DNA of 64,000 nt from Fratercula arctica (Eukaryota; Chordata; Aves; Charadriiformes; Alcidae): assembly GCA_947846985.1 (NCBI GenBank), contig CANTUZ010000026.1, forward strand, positions 55,596,730 through 55,660,729, read 5' to 3'. Positions 37,189 through 49,340 of this stretch are shown here, in pieces. Each line of letters opens with the position of its first letter. Within the stretch, counting starts at the first letter, position 1. The position numbers and the translations under genes were made by a program. The notes under the pieces are model-generated. The model did no database searches. It had not been told where the DNA came from and was given only the letters and a program-made list of their open reading frames with translations.

Positions 37189-38558
37189 GCTCTTCATGCT
37201 ACAGTCACTGTAAGTAACCTAACCAGGAAAGTGGAGAGGTTATCCAGAATGGCAGAGTTATTGAATAAAGTTTTGCCAATTTACACATTTAAACGATATT
37301 TAGATGGTGACACTAGCAAAGGGAAGTGAAGTAACAGGTTTTGATAGCACAGGGCTTGAGGGACAGTGTGGGTGGTTAATGGAGAGGAGACTGGTCCTTT
37401 TCCAGAGTTCTCAGTTTATACTCTGAAAAATAAATAAACAACTTGTGAGATTAATTTTAAAAGTGTTTCAACTGCTTCAGTTTCCCTCAATAATTTCTAG
37501 TGCCCCAAATTATGAAATATATGAAATAATTTTTCATGGATGATTCATCCACAAGCCAGTCCTATAAAAGCAAAATGACATGCACAGACTGACTGCACCA
37601 TCTGCAGCATCTGATAAACTTCCTTAGGCTGCCTGTGAACATGACATCCCTTCCTTAAACAAGTCCAGGTGCTACATCTCAGAAACAAGGCCCTTGATTA
37701 TTCAGAACATATTTTTCAGGACTATGCTAACAGTCAGTGCCTGATGAGAAGGCAGGTCAGCTGGACAAATGCTGAGATTTCTTCGTGTTACTCTACGTCC
37801 TTGGATTCCTTTCCCATGAATCAGTACAATAAGCAGGTCACATTATCTTCCTTCCTTCTTAGCATCTCAATATCCCTTTCACCCAGGAGGGTAATCATCT
37901 CTTACACAGATGAAAATTATTACAAAAAAATATATGGAAGAGTATTTTTCAGCATTCAAAAACACAAGCAAGTCCTAGCTTTTACCTTGGTAAGACCGCT
38001 ATCGTATGGACTAAATGGTCTAGCAATACCTGGCATGCCTACTGCTTAAAAGTTCACTCAGCCTTTCAAGAGGAAGAAAGCTATGGCAGGAAATTAAAAG
38101 AAAACCTCAAACAAGATGGCCTTCTTATATATATATATATGTATGCTTGATAGGGAATGTCAGTATGGCATTACTAATTTTTTTTTTAGTCACAATACAA
38201 CCGGCTACTGAGAGAAATGCTCACAGTGGGGGCTACTGATAGGTAAAAAGTGTAGGGAGGGTTTAAGTATTTTCACAGAAGTATAGAAATACTGTGAATT
38301 AGCCAAGTGCTTAAGAGGTCAGCTGTTGCAGATGTCTATCCTTCTGGAAGATGTTTTCTCAACACTACCTTTAAGTACAAGAGTGTTCCGCTTGACTGAA
38401 AAAAGAGTACTTGGAGTTGCTTACTGGCTGGCTGTATAACATATTTATGAGTACGCATGAGGCACAACCAAAACAGATAATAAACCATCATATTCAAGTG
38501 CTGCAGATTTCTAAGCCTTCCTATGATTCTTTTTGCAAAGTGAATATGAAAATGACTT

Positions 38559-38596
38559 ATTAAATGTGTAATACATTACTCATTAAATGTGTAATA
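38559..38596. repeat. 15-bp direct repeat
   Basis: ATTAAATGTGTAATA at 38559-38573, and again from 38582 to 38596 (23-bp period). A recent small tandem duplication is the simplest reading. Confidence 0.8.
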
Positions 38597-41500
38597 TCAG
38601 CAAGGTAAAGACTTTCATAAAGCAAGTATTGACATAAAAGGCATCTATAATTTATGAAAGAAGGACAGCTGAAATAAAAGCAAATGAAAGACCACATGTC
38701 AAAACTAACTTGTCATTCCAGAAATTTACAACCTAAAAGCCAAAAAGCACCAAATGATCAAACCTTTCAAGTAATAAACAAGAAAAAGCCCACTCAAAGA
38801 CCGGTTTAAGACCTCACTAAGAATACAGTCCATAAACAATTTAAGCTATGTTTCTTTGTGCACTGGTATGGAAAAGCTGATGAGACACATTCAGAAATTA
38901 ACAGGGAACAAGTGTGATTCATCACACTGGGATAAAATTACTGTTACTTTTTTCACCAGGAATTCAGAGAATGAGGCTACGCTTTCCTTACGAAGAAATG
39001 AATTTGATTTCCACATAAAAGAGCGAACTTTTGATGTGTGCCACGAAGCCAGTGTACAGAAGCAATACTTCAGGTCCACGTTCAATTCTATTTAAAGTCA
39101 AAAGGAGTCGTTCTGCCTATTGAGTGGGAATCAGATTAAACCTTTAGTGGACCATGAACAAACAAATAGATATTGAGAAGTGGAAAAATCACAAATGGTG
39201 ATTAATTTTACAGTAATTAACATTTATGGTTTATGCTCAACCTATTCTTTAAAAATCGCTTGTATGTCTTATCTACCCACTATAGGCATGTCCAGCCTTC
39301 TTCATGCTGCAAGTTATAGATTTGCTCATGTTGCTGAGAGCCATATAATACATATATAAAATACAGCACATGACTCAGATACTTCTCCATGATGAGTAGG
39401 ACAAGCCAGTTTAAGCACACCCTGGCTTGCCTTAACACACACACGGCTCAGGGGAAAATGGTCTTCGGGGAGAAACCTTTTGGAACTCACCCCTTCCTTT
39501 GGCAGCCTCTTTGCAGCCCACAATAATGAAATCTCTAGGCTTTGTCTCTCTCCCAAGCCTAACCTTATCTCTAATCTAGGACCATGGATGGGGTTTCTAT
39601 GTGTTACCACAAATATATTTGCTGCGATTAATAAGTACTAGGAGGTCAGAAATTCTGAACAAGCACTGGAATATCTGAAACAATGGGTTCACAGCCTGAG
39701 GTAACCCATTCATGCTAACTTGGCAACCTTTGCTATAGAGAATATCAGTGTGAAAAATTTGTAGCAAACACAGGGAATAGAAAGAAAGTGAACAGCAGAC
39801 TGTCACGAGATACCCCAGTTCTCGTTGCAAATCTATATAGCCAACTGCAGGGAGAATGCGAGCTCAGTTCCTCTAGCCCAAGCTGGCGCAAACAAGCCAG
39901 ATATGGTTTGGAATCTGTACAACTGTGGTGATCAACCCATTTAACTTCAGACATGATGTGCTGACACATCTCTATAACTTCTAGGCAACTGCTGAATTGC
40001 ACCCGGTTGCACTGAGGAGAACCAGCAAAGCTTCTCTAGTCTACAAATGCTTAACAACTTAGCAAGGGTAACACGCGGTAATTCATGAATGACTTAGTTC
40101 AGCAACTGCCTACATTTACAACTATAAGGACACCCTGGGAAGTCATATGTGCAGCCAAATATTTAACTAAATTCTATACTAATTAATAAATCATATTTTT
40201 TTCTATTTGCAAACAATTGCTATTATCTATTCTTCATACTATTAACAGATGCAAGACAGTAAATGATGCTTTATTAGCACCAATTGCAATAAAATTCGTG
40301 CAAGAAAAAGAAAACTTTATTGACAACATCTAGGGAGTTCCTTGATTCAAAGATCAATTGATAAAGCATTCATCAAAGAGAAATATATAAGAAAAAAACC
40401 CGAATAAAATAATTTCCATAAATTACTATCAGTAAATGGAAGAGAGGAAGCTGAGTTCCCAAAAATGTGGCTGACCCTGCCAAGAGGAACAGCTCTTGGC
40501 AGTTGTATCAGGTTTATACATTGCAACTACCTCTGAAGTACCAAGAAGGACACAAGATCTCTGTTTCCTAAAAGCTGCAGCATGTTATGGCACTGAGAGA
40601 AGCTGTACGCCCCTGGCTGGGAATTGCAATATGTTGCTATACCAGCATAGATTTCTGACATTTATAATGCTAAATGCACATTATACGTGCATTCTATTCT
40701 GGAATATTTAGAGAATCACCCTAAAATCATATGGTGAATTCATTTTAATGCCAGAATAACTGCAGATAGTTTATAATGAAGTATTCTGGATGCAATGTCT
40801 GTGCAAGACAGCTGTATCCATTTAGATGAAGCAGAATCTATTTGTATAAATAAGTGAATACATCTTGTCATACATATAGACCTTATTAACTGACAAATGA
40901 AGTCACTAGGAACATCACAGCAGACAAAATTACCTCAGCCAAATGAATTGTTTCACGACCCTTTTATTTGCCTGATGATAATTTGCATTAGTTTACCATG
41001 GCTGCATTTAGGTAGTATTACTTTACAACTAAATCATTCTCTGTTTGTAACTTCTGATTCAGATCTACTGTTTTCTTCTTGCATCTCAGTGTTTACCTCT
41101 CTTTTTATTTTTTTTCTCCCCCTAAAATTAGAGAGGGTACAGACTACAAAAATAAGTTACCAGAACTATTTTGCTGTATACTGTAAGTTGTTTTCTATTT
41201 CTGTCGTAATTGTATCATAACAGTCATGCTTTTCCTTCCCATTTTGTGAGATTTTTGGGTTGCCCAATATGGAGAAGAGCAATGAATATGCCTTAAATGC
41301 AAAAAACAAGCCCTGATATGATCACAAAATTGAATGTTGTGCAATGCACAATGCAAAATGTATATTTTGTTGCCAGTCTTCTTGCTAATATTTACATGCA
41401 TGTGGGCAGCTGTTGAAAGGAACTTAAATATAATTTGAATGTATTAATCGTAACCTCTTAAAACTGAGGTCTGGAGAGGTATACTTCTTTTCCTCTACTT

Positions 41501-42110
41501 ATCATCTGGGAAACTTTGTGACTATATGGATTAGTAATTTCAACATAGTTATGCTGTTCTTAGTGATTGCCTAGTATGGATCAAAATTTCTTATTTCAAA
41601 TAGACCCTGTTTGAAAATATAGTTACCCTGCTACAGTGCTGGTATCACGTTGTGCTTGTGCTTGTTTTAATTAACAGGCATCTGCCTTAGGCATTTTTCA
41701 GAAATGAACTAGGCAGTAACAGAGACTACATGTATCATGCCCCTGAACTATCTTACTAACACAAAAGTTCTCCTGTTAAAACAAGGGGTTTTTTTTGTGC
41801 TACAACATCTGGAGTTCTCATACTGTATGGACTTATTTATCTTAGGTAACAAAAATAACTACAAAGATATGATAGCATGGAGTGCTTTTTTTTTAATTCA
41901 CTTCAGTGACTACAATAGAGGACACCAAACAGAATAAAAGGATAGAGCTGAAATGTAACAGAATTGAAGTGGGCGTGGAAAAAAAAACCAACCCACCTCT
42001 GATGTGAACTCTTTCAAACTGTTTCTATGTTTTGCAGATGCAGAGGAAACAGTAGTCAAATGAGGACTACAGCAAAGATGAACCATTAGGGTAATAACTC
42101 ACCTCTTGCC

Positions 42111-42138
<28 letters not shown>
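42111..42138. repeat. Poly(A) tract, A28
   Basis: A perfect run of 28 A. It is preceded by about 100 bases containing an acceptor-like TTTGCAG (42031-42037), but no flanking duplication was found, so a retrocopy is not supported. Confidence 0.85.
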
Positions 42139-42141
<3 letters not shown>

Positions 42142-45023
42142 TCATTTTACCATTACCCTGCACATGAAATAATCTTTCAAATGAAAAGTCTTAAAGGAGC
42201 CAAGTAAATGTCCATCCACCATCAATAAAGATAGAAAAACCTGGCCATGAAGGTAAACTTGCAGAGGCATTGACTGTGTGGTCTGTACTCACTGAAATAT
42301 TTTCTCTATGTATTAGTAACTTGCATGATTTATATACCAGGTCTAGAAATCTTAAACACTGCTACCACCTGCTGGTTAATTTACACTTGAATCCACTAGC
42401 TCATCAGCAAAGTAAAAAAGGGGGAAAGGAGGAAAAGCATACTCTAAAATGCTTTTCAAAAATAATTTAGTTTTGGTATTCCCTTCATATATTCTAATTC
42501 AGGTTTTTCTATTGCCATGGCATAACAATCTTAGTGTCGTAAGATGAAGAATCCTTTTTTTTTTCCTGAATTATTCACAGTAGGAGCCACTGATAGTAAG
42601 AAAGAGTGGCCTGTGATATTACTTTCCTCCGTTTTCATTTTTATTTCCTATAGTACTTCTTGTAACTAGGTCACTGTTGTCTGCTGTGTAGAATCTTCCA
42701 TGTTGAAAGAGGGATATATGCCAGTGCTCCATATTACTGTTTTAGCAGCCGAGTTGGTGTTGAATTCACTTTTATGGTGTCTGTGGTTCAGAAAAGAAAA
42801 GAAAAAAATAGTTTCTTGGAAAGTTGTATTAAGCAGCAGCAATAATTTCTCTGTATTAAAAAGTTACACATACAGTAGCTGTCACGACAACTGAAGTTTG
42901 CAGGGTTATGGCAGGAAAAGTTCTTATCCCATAATGTTAATTAAAACTAGTTATTCAATTCCATGTTTAAAAATTGATTGCATCTACCTTAGCAATTAAT
43001 ATTTCATACGTAAAGGAAAACACTACCATCACTGAGAAGTATACTGTTTGACTAGAAAACAGAGGAAAATGAGAGGATACTATTCCTAAAAAGATTTCTA
43101 ACAAAGTTGTGGTATTGAGCAGTTCCGTTCAATAACCACACAAAAGCAAGAGAAGTCCCTGTTAAACTATCTGCTTGGAAAAAAATCAGCCAGTAGTGTC
43201 TGGCAGTGAAATCCATGGGCAAAGGAACAACAACGAGTCTAAGCCAGGCTGTTTGGATGACAATCTACACTCCTTCACATTTCCTCCATTTTCAAACCTA
43301 GGATTATGATCCAACCCAGATTTCAGGTTCAGATTGAGATGTCTCTAAAGTTCAGGAGCAATTTTGCTGATTCTAACCATCTCTAAATGGGGTGGTTAGT
43401 CAAAAACTGGGAAAACTATGACCAAGGATGGTGACGCATGTTTGTCTTGCTCATCACTGAAGAATCGGATTGCTGCATATAGTAATTCATTGGTAACATT
43501 AATTCTTCTGTAACTTTTTCCCGAATTCTGTAAAAACTTCTTGATTTTGTCATTTTCATCAGGTAAAAATGAGATGCTTGCAGAGACATTAGCCTAGTTC
43601 TAAAGTAGAGTTATCAGCAAAGAACATATTTTGAGCTCTTATTCTCTTTGTATTGTAATGCTAGTGTTTGGGACAAAAAAATCTATGTGCTAAATCTTAA
43701 CTTGTTTAGTGCTTAGCTAGTGATACTAGTGAAAATTCACTGATTAGTACTAGCCCAGTCTTGCTGTGGTGTAACCAAGAACAGAATTTGAGCCTTCAAT
43801 TTTAGATCAGATTTAGAGAGGAAAATTGTGACATTATGTTCCTTCTAAATTTATGATCCCGTTACAAAGCCCAGACCTGAGCTTAAAGACAAAGGTGCAT
43901 TCAAACTTTACATGTTCAAACAATTTAAGTACATGTTTTATTTTACCTCTTTACCTTTTAGTTTTGGTGAGAAGAGAAAGTATGTGCCAACTGAAAAAAG
44001 TAGACAAAAAAAACCCCCAGTTTGTTGCTGTGATCCTTCCAGTTGGGCTAAAACCAAGATACGCTAGCAACCTCATAGAAATGCCTCACTGCATTTGCAA
44101 GGTTTCTAGACCATTTCATAGACTAGAGAGCTTTGACCAATCATCCATTTTTTTATGTTTATTTTAACAGAACTCCCAGATTTTTGTTGCATTAGTCAGT
44201 ATGTTGCCATGACACTTGGTTAGCTTCTGAAATTGCATACACTTGCCCTACATTCCCTAAAAGCAGCAAATCTTTTTCAGGATGAACTATCAAAAGTGAC
44301 TTTAGCCATTGAATATTTCTGGCTAACCAAGTTGAAGAGTAAATGAATTAAAACAGAGCATTAATTAGATGAGAGAAAAGAGGAATAATGCGGGGTCACA
44401 TGAGGTATAAACTCTACTATAGGACATGTTAAGGATAGCAATGTCAGCATTGACTTGTGTCTGCTTCTGTTGATGTCAGAGGGGGCAAAGAAAGGCCAGT
44501 GCTAAGCACCTTAGAAAATCCTACCCTAAGGGTTTAAATCCACTTTTAACATAGTAACCAGGCCTTTTGTTTTCTCTTTCATCAATGCTAGTTCCAAAAC
44601 AATGGAATCAAGAAACAAGTCGGAGCATGCAGTTGCCATGTTAAAAATATTTTTGTTATGATTTTATGCTCTGTGGCTTTTTTTCATCTGGCAGCGGTTG
44701 AATCTAGAACTGGGAAGTTTCCTGCCTTACGTCCACACATCTGTATTACTGAGGGATCCAGCAACACGTAGGCTACATGGGAACACGAATCACTCTACTG
44801 CTTTCTGTGCTGAACAGAACACACTCCAAGAAGGGAACCCTTAAAACTTCGGAAGTGGTTGTTCCACTGAATCTGCTGTTCCAACTTAATTCCTGGGGTT
44901 GCTACTATGCATACTAACTAACCAACCATTTCTCAGCTGAGCCTGGTCAGTGTGGCTTTCTTATTTTATAACTGGTGAAAAAAACCAGCAACCCAACACT
45001 TTAACAAGAGTTGGATTGTTTAG

Positions 45024-45031
45024 ATTTGCAT
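45024..45031 (+). promoter_or_regulatory. Octamer (POU) motif in a conserved-looking patch
   Basis: A perfect ATTTGCAT octamer sits in a non-repetitive stretch (about 44930-45200) with a TCAAAAG and a TATTTTATTTATAA AT-rich motif nearby. It could be part of an enhancer. A single 8-mer is weak evidence. Confidence 0.22.
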
Positions 45032-45747
45032 ATCAAAAGAGACTTTAGAAATCAGCTCGGCATATAAATGGTGCTATTTTATTTATAACAACATCTCAAC
45101 ACCTGATTCATTTCTTTAAATAAATCTCTCTTTGGCACAATTTGCACATATCTGAAAACCACCACGTAATTTGGCACAATGCAATACAGTTGGCAGCCTC
45201 TTCTCAAGAGAGGTCCAGGACTGGAACCAAGAGCAATACCACAAGCCAGCACTGAGGTGCGTTGAAAGAGTTACATGGGGAGGATTCCACAGCGGTTGCC
45301 CACATCATGTCTGATCCAAGCCATTGCTATTAGTTTCTCACTTTCAGGAGCACTGAAGTCGTGTAGAAAAAATATATATTTGTGTATCTAAGACTTTCTC
45401 ACTCCACTCAGAGGTCTTTTGCCCCTCCCTACATCAAGCTCACTTAAGAATCAGAATTTTCCATTTCCTAGAAGCCATTTTCACAATTGTAACCTCCAGA
45501 GTATAGAACTGTAAAAGTATTTTTGTTTCTAAGTAGTCAATACTAGCATTTGGCAGATTCGGGCATTTGACATTTCGCCTGGGCATTTATCACAGCCTTA
45601 TCTGAATAAATTCCTATCTCATAGTCATTGCTGAAGTTATGTCCTGCACAAGTTTAAGTTTGCATGGTGCAAAACAAATTCCATTTCCACTGGGGGAAAA
45701 AAAAAAAAAAAATCTCTTGTGTGTTTTTATCACCTTGATATACAAAT

Positions 45748-45792
45748 GGGGGGGGGGGGGGGGGGGGGGGGAAAAAAAAAAAAAAAAAAAAA
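45748..45792 (+). repeat. Homopolymer junction G24A21
   Basis: 24 consecutive G (45748-45771) run straight into 21 A (45772-45792). The G run can form several stacked G-quadruplexes, and the whole is a 45-base polypurine tract. Such runs are often mis-sized in assemblies, so the exact length is doubtful. It lies just upstream of the CpG island. Confidence 0.9.
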
Positions 45793-45835
45793 GAACAACC
45801 AAACCCAACCATTTAAATGCTGCAAACAATTACGA

Positions 45836-46125
45836 GTTCGTCTGAATAACTTCATTTTCCATTTGCGGAAAGAGTATCGCTGTGATCCAGTCGGCTGGCC
45901 CTGACTTGCCGATTCCCGAGGAAAGCGCAAAAAACAAAGAGGGCAGGGGTGGGAGAATGGCGACGCCAGCGCCGCAGCAATGCCTGCTGTCACCCCGCGG
46001 CTGCGCTGCGCGGGCGGCAGGGCGAGCTGTGGCTGCCACGGAAAGTAGCACTGGCAGTGTCAACAGAAGTATTTTTGCTCTCCAAACTGCGCTCCAAACG
46101 GCATACCGAGTTTGCAGTAGTTTGG
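45836..46125. promoter_or_regulatory. Small CpG island, candidate promoter/first exon
   Basis: About 23 CpGs occur in roughly 290 bases, centred on a GC-rich core at 45950-46040, in a window where CpG is otherwise rare. It includes a YY1-like AATGGCGAC (45956-45964) and GC-rich NRF1/SP-like stretches (CTGCGCTGCGCGGGCGG near 45999-46016). Bird deserts with an isolated CpG island often mark the start of a transcript; that is known of vertebrate promoters in general, not shown here. There is no TATA box, as expected for this class. Direction cannot be settled; the YY1-like site and a good Kozak ATG favour plus. Confidence 0.42.
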
Positions 46126-46238
46126 TTCTCCAGAAGATGTTGCTCAACTATTTTACAACAATCAGAGACAAAAAAAAAAAAAAAAAAAAAAGAGACAGTA
46201 TTCCAGGTGTATTAATTCATTTTATATTAGTCCATTGA
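45957..46238 (+). CDS. Possible small ORF or first coding exon at the CpG island (unrecognised)
   Basis: ATG at 45957 has a strong Kozak context (A at -3, G at +4) and sits inside the YY1-like ATGGCG. The frame runs 93 codons. It begins MATPAPQQCLLSPRGCAARA, is Ala/Arg-rich at first, then more neutral (VNRSIFALQTALQTAYRVCS), and passes through the A22 tract as a Lys run before stopping. I recognise no domain, signal peptide or family. If it is a real first exon, coding would probably leave it before the poly(A); a donor-like CCAG/GTGTAT occurs at 46204-46211, after the tract. The GC-rich composition lowers the stop density, and the minus strand is also open over 45830-46147, so chance is a serious alternative. 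Confidence 0.13.
   Translation: MATPAPQQCLLSPRGCAARAAGRAVAATESSTGSVNRSIFALQTALQTAYRVCSSLVLQKMLLNYFTTIRDKKKKKKKRDSIPGVLIHFILVH
46170..46191. repeat. Poly(A) tract, A22
   Basis: 22 A flanked on both sides by AGAGACA. The flanking repeat is only 7 bases. It could be a short target-site-like duplication or a local slippage product. Confidence 0.85.
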
Positions 46239-46239
46239 T

Positions 46240-48689
46240 ATTTATTAAAGTATTCTGTAATACTCAAAATAGCAGGAAACAAAGTCCTCATAGGTGCATT
46301 ATACATTTTTTATTGTTACCTGTTAACGTGGCTCTTGAATCTCACTTGGATACTGTGGCCGATGGCAGCATCACAGAGAGTTTTAAGACCTTTTGAAAGA
46401 GAGGACTTTGAAACGGGTAGGTGAAGGAAGAGGAAATAAACCCCTTCAGGTGGTTCAGTGGAGTCTTGGCCACTCCGACAGCAGCAGTGGTGGCTGGAGC
46501 CTTCCCGAAATGCTGCCAGCCCTGTCGCATACCAGGGCATGCCCATGCAAATCCTGCCTCAGGACAGCTGTGTTGCTGAGCATAAGACTTGAACATCCTT
46601 CTCAAATGCTATGGTAGGTGATTCGATTTCAATCGTGTGACATTTGCATTTCCAGTTGTGTTTTAGGGAGGGATGTTATAATGATAATTCCTTTCAAAGT
46701 CAATTGGGTGAGCCTGAAAGTGTAGTATTCACCTGGAAGAGTTGAATGAAGCGTTTATATTTGGTTTGTTTAAATTTCTACTTAAAAACAGGAAGAGGGA
46801 AAGCAAAATTGTTTCAGATTGCATGAAAATGAACATATTCTCTACATTATCTACTCTCTACTAGTACTTCAGTGGAGAGACTACGATTAGCCCACCCTAA
46901 GACACGTAGAATTAGAGATCAGTATCTCTCTTGAACCTTTGGAAATACAGATTCAAGTCTTAACAGAGAAGTGCAGGAAAGGGAATTGTGCCAAAGACAG
47001 TGGGACTCAATGCAAAAGGCTCTGCCACTTCCTCCACTATGTGGATATAATAAAAAACTATTGCAAAAAAAATTGAGATTATGTGGGGAGCTGCTTCTAG
47101 TTGACTGAAATTCTGTTCCTCTTGGAAAATGTAATGCACAGAAGCACACATTTGTCAAGATATTTCTGCTTTTCCTCCAGAAAATAAATCTTGCCAATTA
47201 TAGACCTCTGAGGAGAGAGTGACACGCAGTGAGGAAGAAGAAAAGGCAACATGGATGCCCATTCCTGCCCCTTCTGCTTATTCTTGAGAAGGTGCTTGAA
47301 ATTCCATGGCTTTCTGATAAGGTGGGATTTCTATTCCATTGACTGCACAGTTTTTATGGGAAAGAATTTCTTACCTTTCTCAAGAAATCATTATAAAATG
47401 AAAAGGTGACCTTCTCAAATCCATCTGGGCAAGCTGGTTGCCTGCGATAATTACTAAGTGGTTCCTTGTCAGTGCAGGGAATGGGAAAGCAGCTTATGTT
47501 AATCCAACTCAATAATTGCACATCTTCAGGGGATCACTTTTTTTTTTTTTTAAGATACGTCAGTCTGTAAAGGAAAAAAAAAATACAAAACCATGCAGTT
47601 CTTAAGAATAGGTGCTACCCTTACAAAGCAGTTTTGAAAGATTTCTTATGTTTACCTGGCCAAAACAGGACTGTTTTGATGACATATGTTAATTCATCAT
47701 GTCTCATCTTTACTAGCAAATCATATCCCATCCTGTTCTTCCTAACTCTAATCTTACGAGCTGCCTTTAAATGTTTTTTTCTCTCATACCATTTAATTTT
47801 TGAATCTTTTTGTCAGCATCTGCAAGCTTTCTGCCCCAGCTTCTGGACTTCCCTCCAAAAATCTAGGTTTAAATGCGTGTTCTTCTTACTCCATCAACAC
47901 CTTCCATGCTGTGGTTTTGGGGTTTTAATTCTTTAATCCCGGGCATGTCCTCCATCTGCTGGAGTACCATAGAGATGTCTTTCCACTTACCATAGAGCCT
48001 GTCACTGAAGGAAGACATGTTGTATAAGTTGTTGCATGAGGCACTTTATTCAAAAAGCCATCTTCCAGGAAATATTTTCTTCTTAGAAATTGTCCTGTTT
48101 GGAGGTTTACAGGTTCTTCTTCTTCTCCAGGTTCTTACACATTTGAAATATGACTTGATCATTCAGGAACCATGTGTTTAAGTTGTTGTTGTTTTTTTTT
48201 TTTGTTCAGCCCCGTGTTTTCAGTAGTCAGAAGAGCAAATCACAAAGGGTGGGCACCAAAATGTGTCTCTTCACAGGTTCTTTTTATGGTAAAAGAAGGT
48301 TGCTTTTAGAGGAGGAAAAAGGGCTTTATATAATACTACAGTAAAGTCATGAGAAAAAGTAAGTAACCTGTGCTGTGTAGGTAAAATGACCTGAAAAAAC
48401 TGTATAAACTGAGATCTTGCTGAATAAACTTAATAAATCTGTAAGGACACGGGCCAACTGAAGAATGGCAGAAACACCTTATTAGATCCATTGGCTGGGC
48501 AAGGAAACACAAGGTAAATGAAAGCCAGTGTCAGTAAACACAAGCTGATGTATACTGGCGAAAAAAATCCTGACTCTACTTCTAAAAAATTTAGTCTCAG
48601 AAGTGAGCGTTACCACTCCCGGAGCAGGACCTTGGAGCTACAAATTCAGTGAAAGCATTATCCTTCGCTCAGGCCTCAAAATAAGCTAA
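46240..48689. other. AT-rich unique sequence, no gene seen
   Basis: No supported gene or named repeat apart from T12 at about 47539-47551 and T12 near 48190-48202. Open frames are at most 100 codons without domains. Confidence 0.6.
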
Positions 48690-49340
48690 TAAACCAGAAA
48701 ACAGACCGGTGCCACCATACAAAGCCCTGGTTCACTGCCTCTTTGAACACCATAGGCAGTTCTGGTCCCCTCATTCCGAGCAGAATACATTAATGCTGGA
48801 AAAGGTTCAAGAGGTGGTAAGGGTGATCAAAGGCACGGAGCAGCTTCTGTGTGAGGAATTCTGGAGTGGTCTAGAACACTTTAGATGGGAAAAGGGATAT
48901 TTGGGGATGAGGCAATGTCACAGATGTCTACAAAAATCAAGGTCGCACAGAGAGCGCGTCTAGGGACCCGCTGTTTACTGTCCTTCCTGATACAAGTCTC
49001 TGTCAGCAAATAAAACAGCAAAATGAGAGTTCAGTATCACGCAAGGAGGTGGAAGGAGGTGGTTCTTCCTGGTACAGAAGGAAACAAAAAAGCACTTTTT
49101 GGATGCCATATTTTTTACACAGTGAAAGGGTATCTGGACAAGTGTTTGGAGAAAAATTTACTGAAGTTTTAATAAAGACAGAAAGTCACGTCCACCTCAG
49201 GAAATCTATTAAGCGGAGGGAATTTGAAGACTGGGGAAGAACAACAAATGTATGCCTTGCTCTTATTCTTTTCTTTGCCTCCTAAGCATCTGTTTATGGC
49301 CACTGTTGGACATTGGCTACCTGCCTAGATAGCCTGTCGT
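48690..49340 (+). mobile_element. Ancient CR1/L3-like LINE 3' region, heavily decayed
   Basis: The first part (48709-48840) translates to an RT C-terminal-like segment, RQFWSPHSEQNTLMLEKVQE, followed by VVRVIKGTEQL. This matches the CR1/L3 pattern 'VQFWSPHYKKD...LEKVQRRATRMIKGLEHL'. Next is a degenerate counterpart of the 'gaaaagggatatttggggatga' segment with CAAAAATCA near 48935. The end (49270-49335) reads CCTCCTAAGCATCTGTTTAT, GGCCACTGTTGGACATTGGC, TACCTGCCTAGATAG, which matches the 3' UTR of the older CR1 type familiar from turtles and crocodilians (...AGCATCTGGCACTGGCCACTG...GGGCTAGATGG...). It has no avian octamer tail. This is an old amniote or archosaur-age insertion. Confidence 0.75.

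Larger units (their letters stand above)
36001..45747. other. AT-rich unique sequence, no gene seen
   Basis: No supported gene. It holds a TA/TG-rich stretch (36160-36290), an A-rich tract (36918-36957), a 10-bp-period homeodomain-like duplication (37170-37188), a short TA run (38126-38142), a 15-bp direct repeat (38559-38596), A28 (42111-42138) and an octamer site (45024-45031). Open frames up to about 126 codons show no known domain. Confidence 0.6.

Noticed and set aside
42000..42138. Possible processed retrocopy (acceptor-like TTTGCAG, then A28)
   Set aside because: No recognisable transcript and no target-site duplication. CR1 machinery rarely copies poly(A) mRNAs in birds.
45830..46147. 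Minus-strand frame with a signal-peptide-like hydrophobic stretch
   Set aside because: Antisense of the CpG island, where GC-rich sequence removes stops. The Leu/Ala run is explained by composition and there is no family match.
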